Positions 1 through 6,755 of a stretch of DNA of 45,791 nt are shown piece after piece. Source of the DNA: UMGS1532 sp045594795 (GTDB lineage: Bacteria; Bacillota; Clostridia; Oscillospirales; Acutalibacteraceae); the NCBI GenBank assembly GCA_045594795.1, contig JAZNZF010000064.1:1-45791 (forward strand). The letters are read 5' to 3'. The notes below the pieces were generated by a model. The model did no database searches. It saw only the letters and a list, made by a program, of their open reading frames with translations, and was not told the origin of the DNA. Both the position numbers and the translations under genes were made by a program. Each line of letters opens with the position of its first letter. Position 1 is the stretch's first letter.

Positions 1-1
1 T

Positions 2-28
2 GTCGAAACGCTTTTAGAGCGTTTCGAC
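2..28. repeat. perfect 10-bp inverted repeat at window start
   Basis: Arms 2-11 and 19-28 are exact reverse complements (GTCGAAACGC / GCGTTTCGAC) around a 7-base loop. No T-run follows on the + strand, so it is not a classic intrinsic terminator. It could belong to the end of a gene outside the window. Its core CGAAAC/GTTTCG is shared with the first palindrome of the array at 9948-10100. Confidence 0.75.
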
Positions 29-64
29 TAACTACAATCATTATATTTAATGGAGTGAAATTAC

Positions 65-754
65 TTGCTTATACTACTTATGTCTAACGATAATTTCGGT
101 TGGTTAGAGGTTATTTATTTTGTTTTAGCCGCCTTAATTAACGTATTTTTATCCCTACCCGTTCACGAGTGCGCACACGGCTTTATTGCAAGTAAGCTTG
201 GAGATAACACGGCAAAGCACCAAGGCAGATTAACCCTCAATCCCTTTGCACATATCGACTGGACGGGCGCTTTAATGATGCTACTTGTCGGATTCGGTTG
301 GGCAAAACCTGTGCCTGTTTTAATGCAGAACTTTAAAAAGCCAAAGGCACATATGGCATTAACTGCACTTGCAGGACCGCTTTCTAATATATTTATGGCG
401 TTTATCTTTTTGTTCCTTGCCAACGCAATGCTTGTTGTTATGACCTTAATTCAAGTAGAAATGGTAATTTACGTGTTGGCGTTTTTAATGTCGGTATTGT
501 TTATCGCGGCAGACCTAAACGTTTACCTTGCAGTGTTCAACCTAATACCAATTCCGCCACTTGATGGTTCACGAATCTTAAACGCATTTTTATCCGACCG
601 CGCATATTACACACTTATGCGTTTTGAAAGATATACTTTTTTAATTGTTGTTGCGGTTGTTTATATTTTCGGTGATGCACTCGATTGGCTAACCTCTGCA
701 ATTTTAAGTGGCCTAACCTTCATAGCACAGTTGCCACTATTAAGCTTTATGTAG
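65..754 (+). CDS. M50 family (site-2 protease-like) membrane metallopeptidase
   Basis: This is a 229-residue multi-pass membrane protein of the site-2 protease superfamily. The zinc motif HECAH lies at residues 34-38 inside the first hydrophobic segment, and the second conserved motif (NLIPIPPLDG) lies near residue 160, in line with cleavage of substrates within the membrane. The GFGWAKPVPV segment is also typical of the family. The start is taken as TTG 65 because GGAG at 52-55 sits 9 bases ahead of it; the next in-frame ATG, at 80, would be 24 bases away. It ends 7 bases before scpA, and an M50 peptidase just upstream of scpAB is a common arrangement in Clostridia. The substrate is unknown. 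It is shorter than RseP or SpoIVFB and has no visible PDZ domain. Confidence 0.9.
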   Translation: MLILLMSNDNFGWLEVIYFVLAALINVFLSLPVHECAHGFIASKLGDNTAKHQGRLTLNPFAHIDWTGALMMLLVGFGWAKPVPVLMQNFKKPKAHMALTALAGPLSNIFMAFIFLFLANAMLVVMTLIQVEMVIYVLAFLMSVLFIAADLNVYLAVFNLIPIPPLDGSRILNAFLSDRAYYTLMRFERYTFLIVVAVVYIFGDALDWLTSAILSGLTFIAQLPLLSFM

Positions 755-761
755 GTGTAAA

Positions 762-1478
762 ATGGTAGATATAACTTATAAACTTGATGTATTTGAGGGT
801 CCACTTGACCTTTTACTACATCTGATATCTAAAAACAAGCTGAATATCGACGATATTTCGCTCTTTGACCTTATCGAGCAGTATCTTGCTTATATTGATA
901 AAGCCAAAGAGCAAAACGCTGATATTCAAAGCGAGTTTTTAGAAATGGCGGCAAGGCTGGTTTATTTAAAAACCGTTGCGCTTTTGCCGAAATACGAAGA
1001 AGCAGAACTGCTAAAGCAGGAGCTTACGGGAGAGCTTTTAGAGTACAAGCTCTGTCGCGAAATGGCGGCAAAGCTTGCTACTATGACCGAGGGCTTCGAC
1101 TGTTTTATTAGAAAGCCAATGGAGGTAGACCCCGACAAACGCTATATTTTAACCCATAACTCTGCAGTGCTATACGACGCATACTTTGCTGCAGTTGGCA
1201 GGGGACAGCGTAAGCTTCCGCCATCATCGGCACCGTTTGAGAAAATAGTTGCACGTAAAATTGTTTCGGTTCCTTCTAAAATTGTTTACATTTTAAGGGT
1301 GGTTACAAGAAAAGGCGTATCCCGTTTTAAAGAACTGTTCCGCGAAACTAAAAACCGTTCTGAGATAGTGGCTACCTTTTTAGCTGTGTTAGAGCTTGTA
1401 AAGGCAAACAGACTTTCGGTAGGTGGTCAGGGCGAGGATTCCGAAATATCAATCAATAAGGAGAAAGAACACAAGTGA
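762..1478 (+). CDS. scpA: segregation and condensation protein A
   Basis: ScpA is the kleisin subunit of the bacterial SMC condensin; it bridges the SMC heads and binds ScpB. The 238-residue protein opens with the family hallmark FEGPLDLLLHLI (residues 11-22). It continues with a helical N-terminal domain containing AARLVYLKTVALLP and ends with a winged-helix-like segment (SRFKELF...VATFLAVLELVK) expected to contact the SMC head. The length is close to usual. The stop overlaps the scpB start by 4 bases, so the pair is probably translationally coupled. It acts on the nucleoid in chromosome compaction and segregation. Confidence 0.97.
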   Translation: MVDITYKLDVFEGPLDLLLHLISKNKLNIDDISLFDLIEQYLAYIDKAKEQNADIQSEFLEMAARLVYLKTVALLPKYEEAELLKQELTGELLEYKLCREMAAKLATMTEGFDCFIRKPMEVDPDKRYILTHNSAVLYDAYFAAVGRGQRKLPPSSAPFEKIVARKIVSVPSKIVYILRVVTRKGVSRFKELFRETKNRSEIVATFLAVLELVKANRLSVGGQGEDSEISINKEKEHK

Positions 1479-2077
1479 ATATAAACGAATTAACCGCCTC
1501 TTTAGAGGCTGTGCTGTTCGCCTGTGGCGAGCCGATACCCTTAGATAGAATATGCAGTATATTTGTTATTGACGAGGAAACTGCAGAAAAAGCAATTAAA
1601 ACCTTAACCGATAATTTAGAGGCACGCAATAGCGGACTTAAGGTTGTGCGTATGGGCGCTAATTATCAGTTATGCACAAAATCGCATCATGCAGAATACA
1701 TAAAAGCGGCGCTCGACCTTCGTCGCAAAACTCCACTTTCAGCCGCGGCTTTCGAGGTTCTTGCGGTAATAGCCTACAATCAACCCGTAACCAAAGCCTT
1801 TATTGAACAGGTGCGCGGTGTTGACTGTTCGGGCGTTATTACAACACTGCAAGAAAAACAGCTTATTGAAGAAAAGGGTAGGTTAGAGCTACCAGGCAGA
1901 CCTTTGCTTTACGGTACTACCGATAACTTCCTTCGTTGCTTTGGGGTTTCAAGTATTTCAGAGTTACCACCACTGCCAAAAGATGCCGTAGCCGAAAACT
2001 CGGCAGAACAAATGCAGCTTGATGTTTCGCTTGTGAAGGGCGAAGAGGATGCAGAAAACGGGCAGGCAGGCGAATAA
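1475..2077 (+). CDS. scpB: segregation and condensation protein B
   Basis: ScpB is the dimeric winged-helix partner of ScpA in the SMC-ScpAB complex. The 200-residue protein carries the family segments LEAVLFACGEPI (near residues 10-21) and LAVIAYNQPVTKAFIEQVRGVD (middle), followed by GRPLLYGTTDNFLRCFG. The start is GTG 1475, read from a GTGA overlap with the scpA stop. The last 40 or so residues are acidic and low complexity, as is usual for the poorly conserved tail. Function is inferred from family and from adjacency to scpA. Confidence 0.96.
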   Translation: MNINELTASLEAVLFACGEPIPLDRICSIFVIDEETAEKAIKTLTDNLEARNSGLKVVRMGANYQLCTKSHHAEYIKAALDLRRKTPLSAAAFEVLAVIAYNQPVTKAFIEQVRGVDCSGVITTLQEKQLIEEKGRLELPGRPLLYGTTDNFLRCFGVSSISELPPLPKDAVAENSAEQMQLDVSLVKGEEDAENGQAGE

Positions 2078-2122
2078 TAAGTAAAATAATGGAAACGATA
2101 ATTCAGTAAGGATTGGTGAAAT

Positions 2123-2509
2123 ATGAGTGAGAACGGCGTAAAAGGTTTACTCGATACTACTATGGAAAAGCTGCGCACTATGGTAGACGCAGATACCGTT
2201 ATCGGCGAGCCTTTAGAGGTATCGGGCACCACTATAATTCCTGTTTCTAAGGTTGCTTTCGGCCTTGCAACCGGTGGCAGTGATTTCTCGGGTAAGGGCG
2301 CATCTAATAAATTCGGCGGCGGCGGTGGTGCTGGCGTTTCGGTTACACCTATCGCCTTTATTGTAATAAAAGGCACCGAGGTTAAAATGCTTCAAATCTA
2401 CAAAGATGAAACTGCTGTTAATAAAGCTATAGGCACTCTCCCTGAGCTTTTTGATAAAATATCGGGACTCTTTAAATCCAAAGAGGAAATTGATATAGAC
2501 CTTAAATAA
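2123..2509 (+). CDS. gerW: GerW family sporulation protein (YtfJ-like)
   Basis: This 128-residue soluble protein matches the GerW/YtfJ family. It begins with a short helix (LLDTTMEKLRTMVDADTVIG), then the conserved stretch GTTIIPVSKVAFGLATGG, then a glycine-rich loop (FGGGGGAGVSVTPIAFIV). In Bacillus the family is made during sporulation and is needed for normal germination; the biochemical activity is unknown. Genes of this family often follow scpAB in Clostridia, as here, 45 bases downstream with an AAGGATTGGTG ribosome site. The Gly-rich loop is a family feature and not a sequence error. Confidence 0.92.
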   Translation: MSENGVKGLLDTTMEKLRTMVDADTVIGEPLEVSGTTIIPVSKVAFGLATGGSDFSGKGASNKFGGGGGAGVSVTPIAFIVIKGTEVKMLQIYKDETAVNKAIGTLPELFDKISGLFKSKEEIDIDLK

Positions 2510-2523
2510 TCATTTAAATTTAC

Positions 2524-2569
2524 AAAACATCATATCCTTTAGTATACAATTTAAAGGGTGTGGTGTTTT
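2524..2569 (+). terminator. terminator-like hairpin covering the SD and start of the next gene
   Basis: Bases 2524-2541 pair with 2552-2569 over 18 positions, three of them G-U wobbles, around a 10-base loop. The 5' arm opens with AAAA and the 3' arm ends in TTTT, the layout of an intrinsic terminator for the scpA-scpB-gerW transcript. The 3' arm also contains the ribosome binding site AAAGGGTG (2553-2560), and the T-tract contains the first two bases of the TTG start of the following carboxypeptidase gene. It could therefore stop transcription, block translation, or both. Confidence 0.65.
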
Positions 2570-3695
2570 GAAGCGTATAATTAGCATAATATTATCTTTA
2601 AACTTGCTATTGCCATTTACAATAATAAAAGCCAAGGCGGATTTTTCGGTGTCAGCTGCAGCGGCTATTGTGGTAAATGCGGCAACGGGAGAGGTGCTTT
2701 ATTCACAAAACGCTAAGCTAAAGCTACCTATGGCAAGCACCACAAAAATAATGACCGCTATTTTGCTTTTGGAAAATGCCGACCCCAATAAAGAGATTAC
2801 CACTACCGCAGAGATGGTAACGGTTGAGGGGTCTTCTATGGGGCTACTTCCTGGCGACACAGTCAGTTACAGAACGCTTTTGTATGGAATGATGTTACCC
2901 TCGGGTAACGATGCGGCTACTACCGTTGCAATATCCTTGGGGGGCTCTTTAGAGGGCTTCTCTTTAATGATGAATAAAAAAGCCGCCGAGCTTAATATGG
3001 ATAATACAAACTTTGTAACACCGTCGGGGCTTGATAGCGAGTTGCACTATTCAACAGTAGAGGATATGGCAAAACTGGCGGTATATGCTATGAAAAACAA
3101 AACCTTTCGCGAGGTTGTATCTACTAAAGAAATCAGCGTGGAGTATGGGAATCCACCTTATCGGCGCAGGTTGTACGGGCATAACAAACTGCTTGATAAT
3201 TACTCTTTTGCTACGGGCATAAAAACGGGCTATACAAGTAAATCAGGTAGGTGCTTGGTGTCATCCGCCAAAAAAGGTAATGCCGAATTAATTGCCGTTA
3301 CACTTAACGATAGTAATACTATTTCCAGTCACTCGGCACTACTGGATTATGGCTTCTCATTACTGCAAGAAAAAGTGTTGGAATTGCCGTACGAGTTTTC
3401 AAAAATCCCCGTAATTTCAGGGCTAAGCAGTAAAGCCGAGCTTAAGGTGAATACAAGAACCGTTGCTTTAAGCGCGGCAGAACGCGAAAGCTTAGAGTAT
3501 AGCATTAATTTAAAACCCTTTGTCTATGCGCCAATAAAAAAGAATACAAAGGTTGGCAATATCCAGTTTTTTACTAAAAACGGAAAAATTGCCGAGCTTG
3601 ATATATTAATAAAAAACACTGTTAAAATGCAAACTAATGCTAAAAAAAGCTTTTTAGAGAAATATATAGAAAATCTTGTTTCTTTAATAAACTAA
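2568..3695 (+). CDS. D-alanyl-D-alanine carboxypeptidase (low-molecular-weight PBP, S11 family)
   Basis: This enzyme removes the terminal D-Ala from peptidoglycan stem peptides outside the membrane. The 375-residue precursor has a signal peptide (KR then a hydrophobic run to about residue 20, likely cleaved after KAKA at 24). It has the three active-site motifs in order: STTK 57-60, SGN 112-114 and KTG 219-221. The C-terminal third resembles the beta-rich domain 2 of DacF/DacB-type enzymes and ends in a possible amphipathic anchor. The start is TTG 2568, giving a normal signal peptide. The AAAGGGTG ribosome site is buried in a strong hairpin, so expression may be conditional. The DacF/DacB assignment and any sporulation role are not settled by sequence. 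Confidence 0.93.
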   Translation: MKRIISIILSLNLLLPFTIIKAKADFSVSAAAAIVVNAATGEVLYSQNAKLKLPMASTTKIMTAILLLENADPNKEITTTAEMVTVEGSSMGLLPGDTVSYRTLLYGMMLPSGNDAATTVAISLGGSLEGFSLMMNKKAAELNMDNTNFVTPSGLDSELHYSTVEDMAKLAVYAMKNKTFREVVSTKEISVEYGNPPYRRRLYGHNKLLDNYSFATGIKTGYTSKSGRCLVSSAKKGNAELIAVTLNDSNTISSHSALLDYGFSLLQEKVLELPYEFSKIPVISGLSSKAELKVNTRTVALSAAERESLEYSINLKPFVYAPIKKNTKVGNIQFFTKNGKIAELDILIKNTVKMQTNAKKSFLEKYIENLVSLIN

Positions 3696-3710
3696 AAAAG
3701 GAATGTAAAA

Positions 3711-4457
3711 ATGAAGGATAACAGAATCAGGTTGCAAAAATTTTTATCCCAGGCAGGCTATGCTTCGCGCCGAGCCGCCGAGGAAATGATAGCTGCGGGC
3801 AGAGTAAAGGTAAACGGCAGACCTGCAAGCCTTGGCGACAAGGTAGACCCTATAAGAGATAAGGTTGTAGTTGCTGGCAAAAGGGTTATAAACACCTCTA
3901 AAAAAATGTATATAATGCTACATAAACCCCGTGGCTATGTTACAACAATGAGCGACGAACAGGGTAGAAAGTGCGTTGCTGAATTAGTTGCAGATGCACC
4001 CGAAAGGCTTTTTCCGGTTGGTAGATTGGATAAGGATTCAGAGGGACTCTTAATAATGACTAATGATGGCGAGTTCTCCAATATGCTTACCCACCCCTCG
4101 CGCCATGTTACGAAAAGTTACCGTGTAACAGTGCGCGAGCAGGTAACCGCCGATATGGTGGATACTCTTTGCACGGGTGTTACTATTGACGGCAGAAAGA
4201 CCTTGCCTGCAGATGTGCATATTATCGAACGCGGTGAAAACCGTACCGTTTTGCAGTTCGTTATAACAGAGGGTAGAAACCGTCAAATCCGTAAAATGTG
4301 TGAGTTCGTTGGTTTAACCGTTATACGCTTAAAACGCACCGAGATTGCAGGTGTAAGGCTTGGTATGTTACCCGTAGGTAAATGGCGCGACCTTAACGAA
4401 AAGGAAATGAAGCACCTAAATAATATTTCGGTTTCTAAAAAGCAGGGGGGTAAATAA
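3711..4457 (+). CDS. rluB: 23S rRNA pseudouridine synthase, RluB/RsuA family
   Basis: The 248-residue protein has an N-terminal S4 RNA-binding domain (residues 6-53, KFLSQAGYASRRAAEEMI) and then the RsuA-type catalytic domain. The catalytic aspartate is Asp107 in GRLDKDSEGLL. The late motif EGRNRQIRKMCE, diagnostic of the RsuA/RluB/E/F family, is also present. By family and length it most likely converts a helix-89 uridine of 23S rRNA to pseudouridine. RsuA-like activity on 16S rRNA is the alternative. It lies 15 bases after the carboxypeptidase gene with its own AAAAGGAA site, and 3 bases before the next gene, suggesting co-transcription. Confidence 0.93.
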   Translation: MKDNRIRLQKFLSQAGYASRRAAEEMIAAGRVKVNGRPASLGDKVDPIRDKVVVAGKRVINTSKKMYIMLHKPRGYVTTMSDEQGRKCVAELVADAPERLFPVGRLDKDSEGLLIMTNDGEFSNMLTHPSRHVTKSYRVTVREQVTADMVDTLCTGVTIDGRKTLPADVHIIERGENRTVLQFVITEGRNRQIRKMCEFVGLTVIRLKRTEIAGVRLGMLPVGKWRDLNEKEMKHLNNISVSKKQGGK

Positions 4458-4460
4458 GCT

Positions 4461-4838
4461 ATGGTAGAGGTTAAGGCTATACCTTCCGATAAAGCTAAAG
4501 AAAAATGCGCAGAAATCGGTTTAGATTATAAAAGTGGGACAAGCGTTATGCTTGCAACCGAAGGCGAAAAGATTCTTGGCAGTTGCGTGTATGATATTGA
4601 CGGCAATCAGATGACCTTGCGCGATATATCACCGCAAGATGATTTTATTATGGCAGACAGTCTACTTCGCTCTGCGCTTTTTGTTGCAGCAAATAAGGGT
4701 ATATTTGATGTGCTTTGGGCTGAAAATATTAAAGCAGAGCTGATTTTAAAACTTGGCTTTGTTAAAAATATAACAAATTGTTCAATAGACGTTACAAATT
4801 TGTTTAGTTCTTGTGAAAATTGTAAAAAAGACAAATGA
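4461..4838 (+). CDS. small GNAT-like protein of unknown function
   Basis: This 125-residue protein is almost fused to rluB (3-base gap, GGGGGT ribosome site). The order beta (SVMLATEGEKILGSCVYDIDGNQMTLRDI), helix (MADSLLRSALFVAANKG), beta (VLWAEN) and then KLGF looks like the middle and end of a GNAT acetyltransferase fold. A clear acetyl-CoA P-loop (R/QxxGxG/A) is not visible, so it may be degenerate or non-catalytic. It ends with a CENCKKDK tail containing a CxxC pair. No specific substrate can be proposed. Confidence 0.8.
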   Translation: MVEVKAIPSDKAKEKCAEIGLDYKSGTSVMLATEGEKILGSCVYDIDGNQMTLRDISPQDDFIMADSLLRSALFVAANKGIFDVLWAENIKAELILKLGFVKNITNCSIDVTNLFSSCENCKKDK

Positions 4839-4842
4839 TACC

Positions 4843-4871
4843 TTGCTATTTGTTATATTTTGGTATATAAT
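4843..4871 (+). promoter_or_regulatory. sigma-A type promoter for the carboxyltransferase operon
   Basis: TTGCTA (4843-4848), a 17-base spacer and a perfect TATAAT (4866-4871) lie just after the stop of the GNAT-like gene. The predicted start of transcription is near 4878, giving a leader of about 70 bases before the ATG at 4950. Confidence 0.8.
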
Positions 4872-4949
4872 ACTATATGATTACAAATATAAATAATGGG
4901 GGATAATTGCTATTATCTTCTTGCATTAAATACGAACGGAGGAAATTTT

Positions 4950-6314
4950 ATGAATTTCGAAACCGCACTCGAAAAGCTGAACACAAAAAACGGCAATAAT
5001 GCGTCTTCACTATTGGCCCTTTTTGACGATGGCAGCTTTACCGAGCTTGATAGGTTTACTAAAAACGGTGAAAACGATTGTGATATCGTAACAGCCTATG
5101 GTCTCGTAAACGGCGTTATGACCTTTGCTTTTTTACAAAACAAGGGTGTTAGCGGCGCTATGGGACGCGTGCTTTCAGCTAAAATAGAAAAGGTATATGC
5201 GCTTGCCGCAAAGGTTGGCGCACCCGTAGTTGCAATCTATAACAGCGACGGCGCCCATATCGACGAGGGTATCGAGGCTATGGAGGCTTACGGTTCACTG
5301 ATGTCTAAAATCGCAGCACTTTCGGGCGTTGTTCCCCAAATCTCTGTTATAGCGGGCGACTGCGTGGGTTCTTCTGCAGTAATGGCTTCAATGGCAGACG
5401 TAGTAATTATGCTAAAAGATGCACAGATGTATGTAACCTCCGGTAGTATCCTTAAAAACGATAAGGTGGGTTCGGCTGAGGTAGCAGCAAAAAATGGTAC
5501 GGCTGCTATAGTAACCGATACTTTAGAGAATGCTTATAGAAAGGTTGCCGAGCTTGTTACCTTCCTTCCACAAAATAACCTAAGCGTTCCATTTGCTTCA
5601 GAATATATACCTGCAACCGCTACAGTTGATTCAAGCGATGCTGTAAAAGCAGTAGAGGCTTCGGTTGATGCTGAAAGCTTCTGCGAATTATATGAGGAAT
5701 ATGCACCTTTAGTAAAGGTTGGCTTTGCAAGGGTGAACGGTGTTAGCGTTGGTGTTGGCGCAACAAACGGTGAAAAAATCGATTGTGCTGCAGCAAAGAA
5801 ACTTGCACGTTTTGTTCGTTTCTGCGATGCCTTCTCAATTCCTGTGATTACATTTGTTGATTCTTTAGGAATACAAACCGACCTTGAGGACGAGCTTTCG
5901 GGTGGTGTTAAATGCACCGCACAGTTGGTAGAAGCTTACGCCGAGGCAACAACCGCTAAAATCACAGTAGTAACCGGTGCTGCTTGTGGTGCAGCATACA
6001 TTGCACTTGCAAGCAAAGCCGCAGGTATTGATAGTGTGTTTGCTTGGCCTACCGCTTATATTTCAGCTTTAGAGCCTGATACAGCCGTAGAGTTCTTGAT
6101 GAAAGACGGATTAGCCGAGGGTAAAACGCGCGACGAACTAAAAGCAGAATATATCGACACCGAAGCTTCAGCCTTCGCTGCAGCAGAAAAGGGCTTTGTT
6201 GAGGATGTTATTAATCCAATAGAAACTGCACCTAAACTTGCAATATGTCTTGATATGTTAAGCTCTAAACGTATTTCTACACTCGATAAAAAACATTCAA
6301 ATATTCAGCTTTAA
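4950..6314 (+). CDS. biotin-dependent carboxyltransferase subunit (MmdA/12S-like), divergent
   Basis: The 454-residue protein has the two-lobed crotonase-fold carboxyltransferase layout. The N-lobe has LFDDGSFTELD, then KVGAPVVAIYNSDGAHIDEG. The C-lobe has FSIPVITFVDSLGI, TAKITVVTGAACGAAYIA and FAWPTAYISAL. Such subunits move a carboxyl group between biotin and an acyl-CoA. The start is ATG 4950 because GGAGG lies just upstream; a longer in-frame reading to 4896 has no ribosome site. It is shorter than usual MmdA/12S proteins (about 510-520). Two oxyanion-hole neighbourhoods are changed: the normal SGGAR reads SDGAH, and the FVDTPGF / YGG-type segment reads FVDSLGI / SGG. The acyl-CoA substrate cannot be named. 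It is followed within 20 bases by the biotin carrier. Confidence 0.85.
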   Translation: MNFETALEKLNTKNGNNASSLLALFDDGSFTELDRFTKNGENDCDIVTAYGLVNGVMTFAFLQNKGVSGAMGRVLSAKIEKVYALAAKVGAPVVAIYNSDGAHIDEGIEAMEAYGSLMSKIAALSGVVPQISVIAGDCVGSSAVMASMADVVIMLKDAQMYVTSGSILKNDKVGSAEVAAKNGTAAIVTDTLENAYRKVAELVTFLPQNNLSVPFASEYIPATATVDSSDAVKAVEASVDAESFCELYEEYAPLVKVGFARVNGVSVGVGATNGEKIDCAAAKKLARFVRFCDAFSIPVITFVDSLGIQTDLEDELSGGVKCTAQLVEAYAEATTAKITVVTGAACGAAYIALASKAAGIDSVFAWPTAYISALEPDTAVEFLMKDGLAEGKTRDELKAEYIDTEASAFAAAEKGFVEDVINPIETAPKLAICLDMLSSKRISTLDKKHSNIQL

Positions 6315-6334
6315 GATTTTTAGGAGGATATAAA

Positions 6335-6733
6335 ATGAAACAGCTAAAAATAACCGTTAATGGTAAGGCTTATGATGTAACAGTTGAAGAAATGGGCGGT
6401 GTAACTCCCGTAGCAGCACCCGTAGCCGCTGCACCTGCACCCGCGCCCGCAGCAGCTCCTGCACCTGCAGCAACCCCAGCACCCGCAGCAGCTCCTGCAC
6501 CTGCAGCAGCGTCAGGTGAGGGTGAGCCTGTAAACGCACCAATGAATGGCAATATTGTTGACGTTAAGGTAAGTGCTGGTCAGTCTGTAAAAACAGGCGA
6601 CTTACTTGTTATTCTCGAAGCTATGAAAATGGAAAACGAAATTGTTGCTCCAAAAGATGGTGTTATCGGCGCAGTTCTTGTAAATAAAGGTGAAACCGTT
6701 GATACAGGTGCCGCTCTTGTAACCATTAAATAA
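6335..6733 (+). CDS. biotin carboxyl carrier protein with Ala-Pro linker
   Basis: The 132-residue protein has a short N-terminal beta segment (KITVNGKAYDVTVEEMG), a flexible Ala/Pro linker (about residues 25-60) and a C-terminal biotinyl domain (residues 65-132). The biotin-accepting lysine is Lys98 in EAMKMEN. This swinging-arm architecture carries CO2 between carboxyltransferase sites. It resembles the 1.3S subunit of transcarboxylase and the gamma subunit of sodium-pumping decarboxylases, more than AccB with its longer N-terminus. It lies between the two carboxyltransferase subunits and has its own AGGAGG site, consistent with stoichiometric expression. Confidence 0.95.
   Translation: MKQLKITVNGKAYDVTVEEMGGVTPVAAPVAAAPAPAPAAAPAPAATPAPAAAPAPAAASGEGEPVNAPMNGNIVDVKVSAGQSVKTGDLLVILEAMKMENEIVAPKDGVIGAVLVNKGETVDTGAALVTIK
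6446..6508 (+). repeat. direct repeat encoding the Ala-Pro linker
   Basis: An exact 27-base unit at 6446-6472 recurs at 6482-6508, offset by 36 bases (12 codons), inside the biotin carrier gene. The repeats keep frame, so gain or loss of one unit would lengthen or shorten the linker by 12 residues without a frameshift. Confidence 0.9.
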
Positions 6734-6755
6734 AACTGAAAGAGGTTAAATAAAA

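Noticed and set aside
2519..2548. TTTACA-18-TATACA as a promoter for the D,D-carboxypeptidase
   Set aside because: Predicted transcription would start inside the ribosome site, and the bases are accounted for by the 18-pair hairpin. A start of this kind is possible but not supported.
4831..4853. ACAAAT/ATTTGT hairpin as terminator after the GNAT-like gene
   Set aside because: It is only 6 AT-rich pairs with no T-run, and it overlaps the promoter at 4843-4871.
4896..4949. Longer N-terminus for the carboxyltransferase
   Set aside because: It would add 18 residues without family resemblance. The GGAGG at 4938-4942 points to ATG 4950.
6357..6552. Two long minus-strand frames across the biotin carrier linker
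   Set aside because: They arise from the GC-rich Ala-Pro repeat read backwards and have no ribosome sites or family resemblance.
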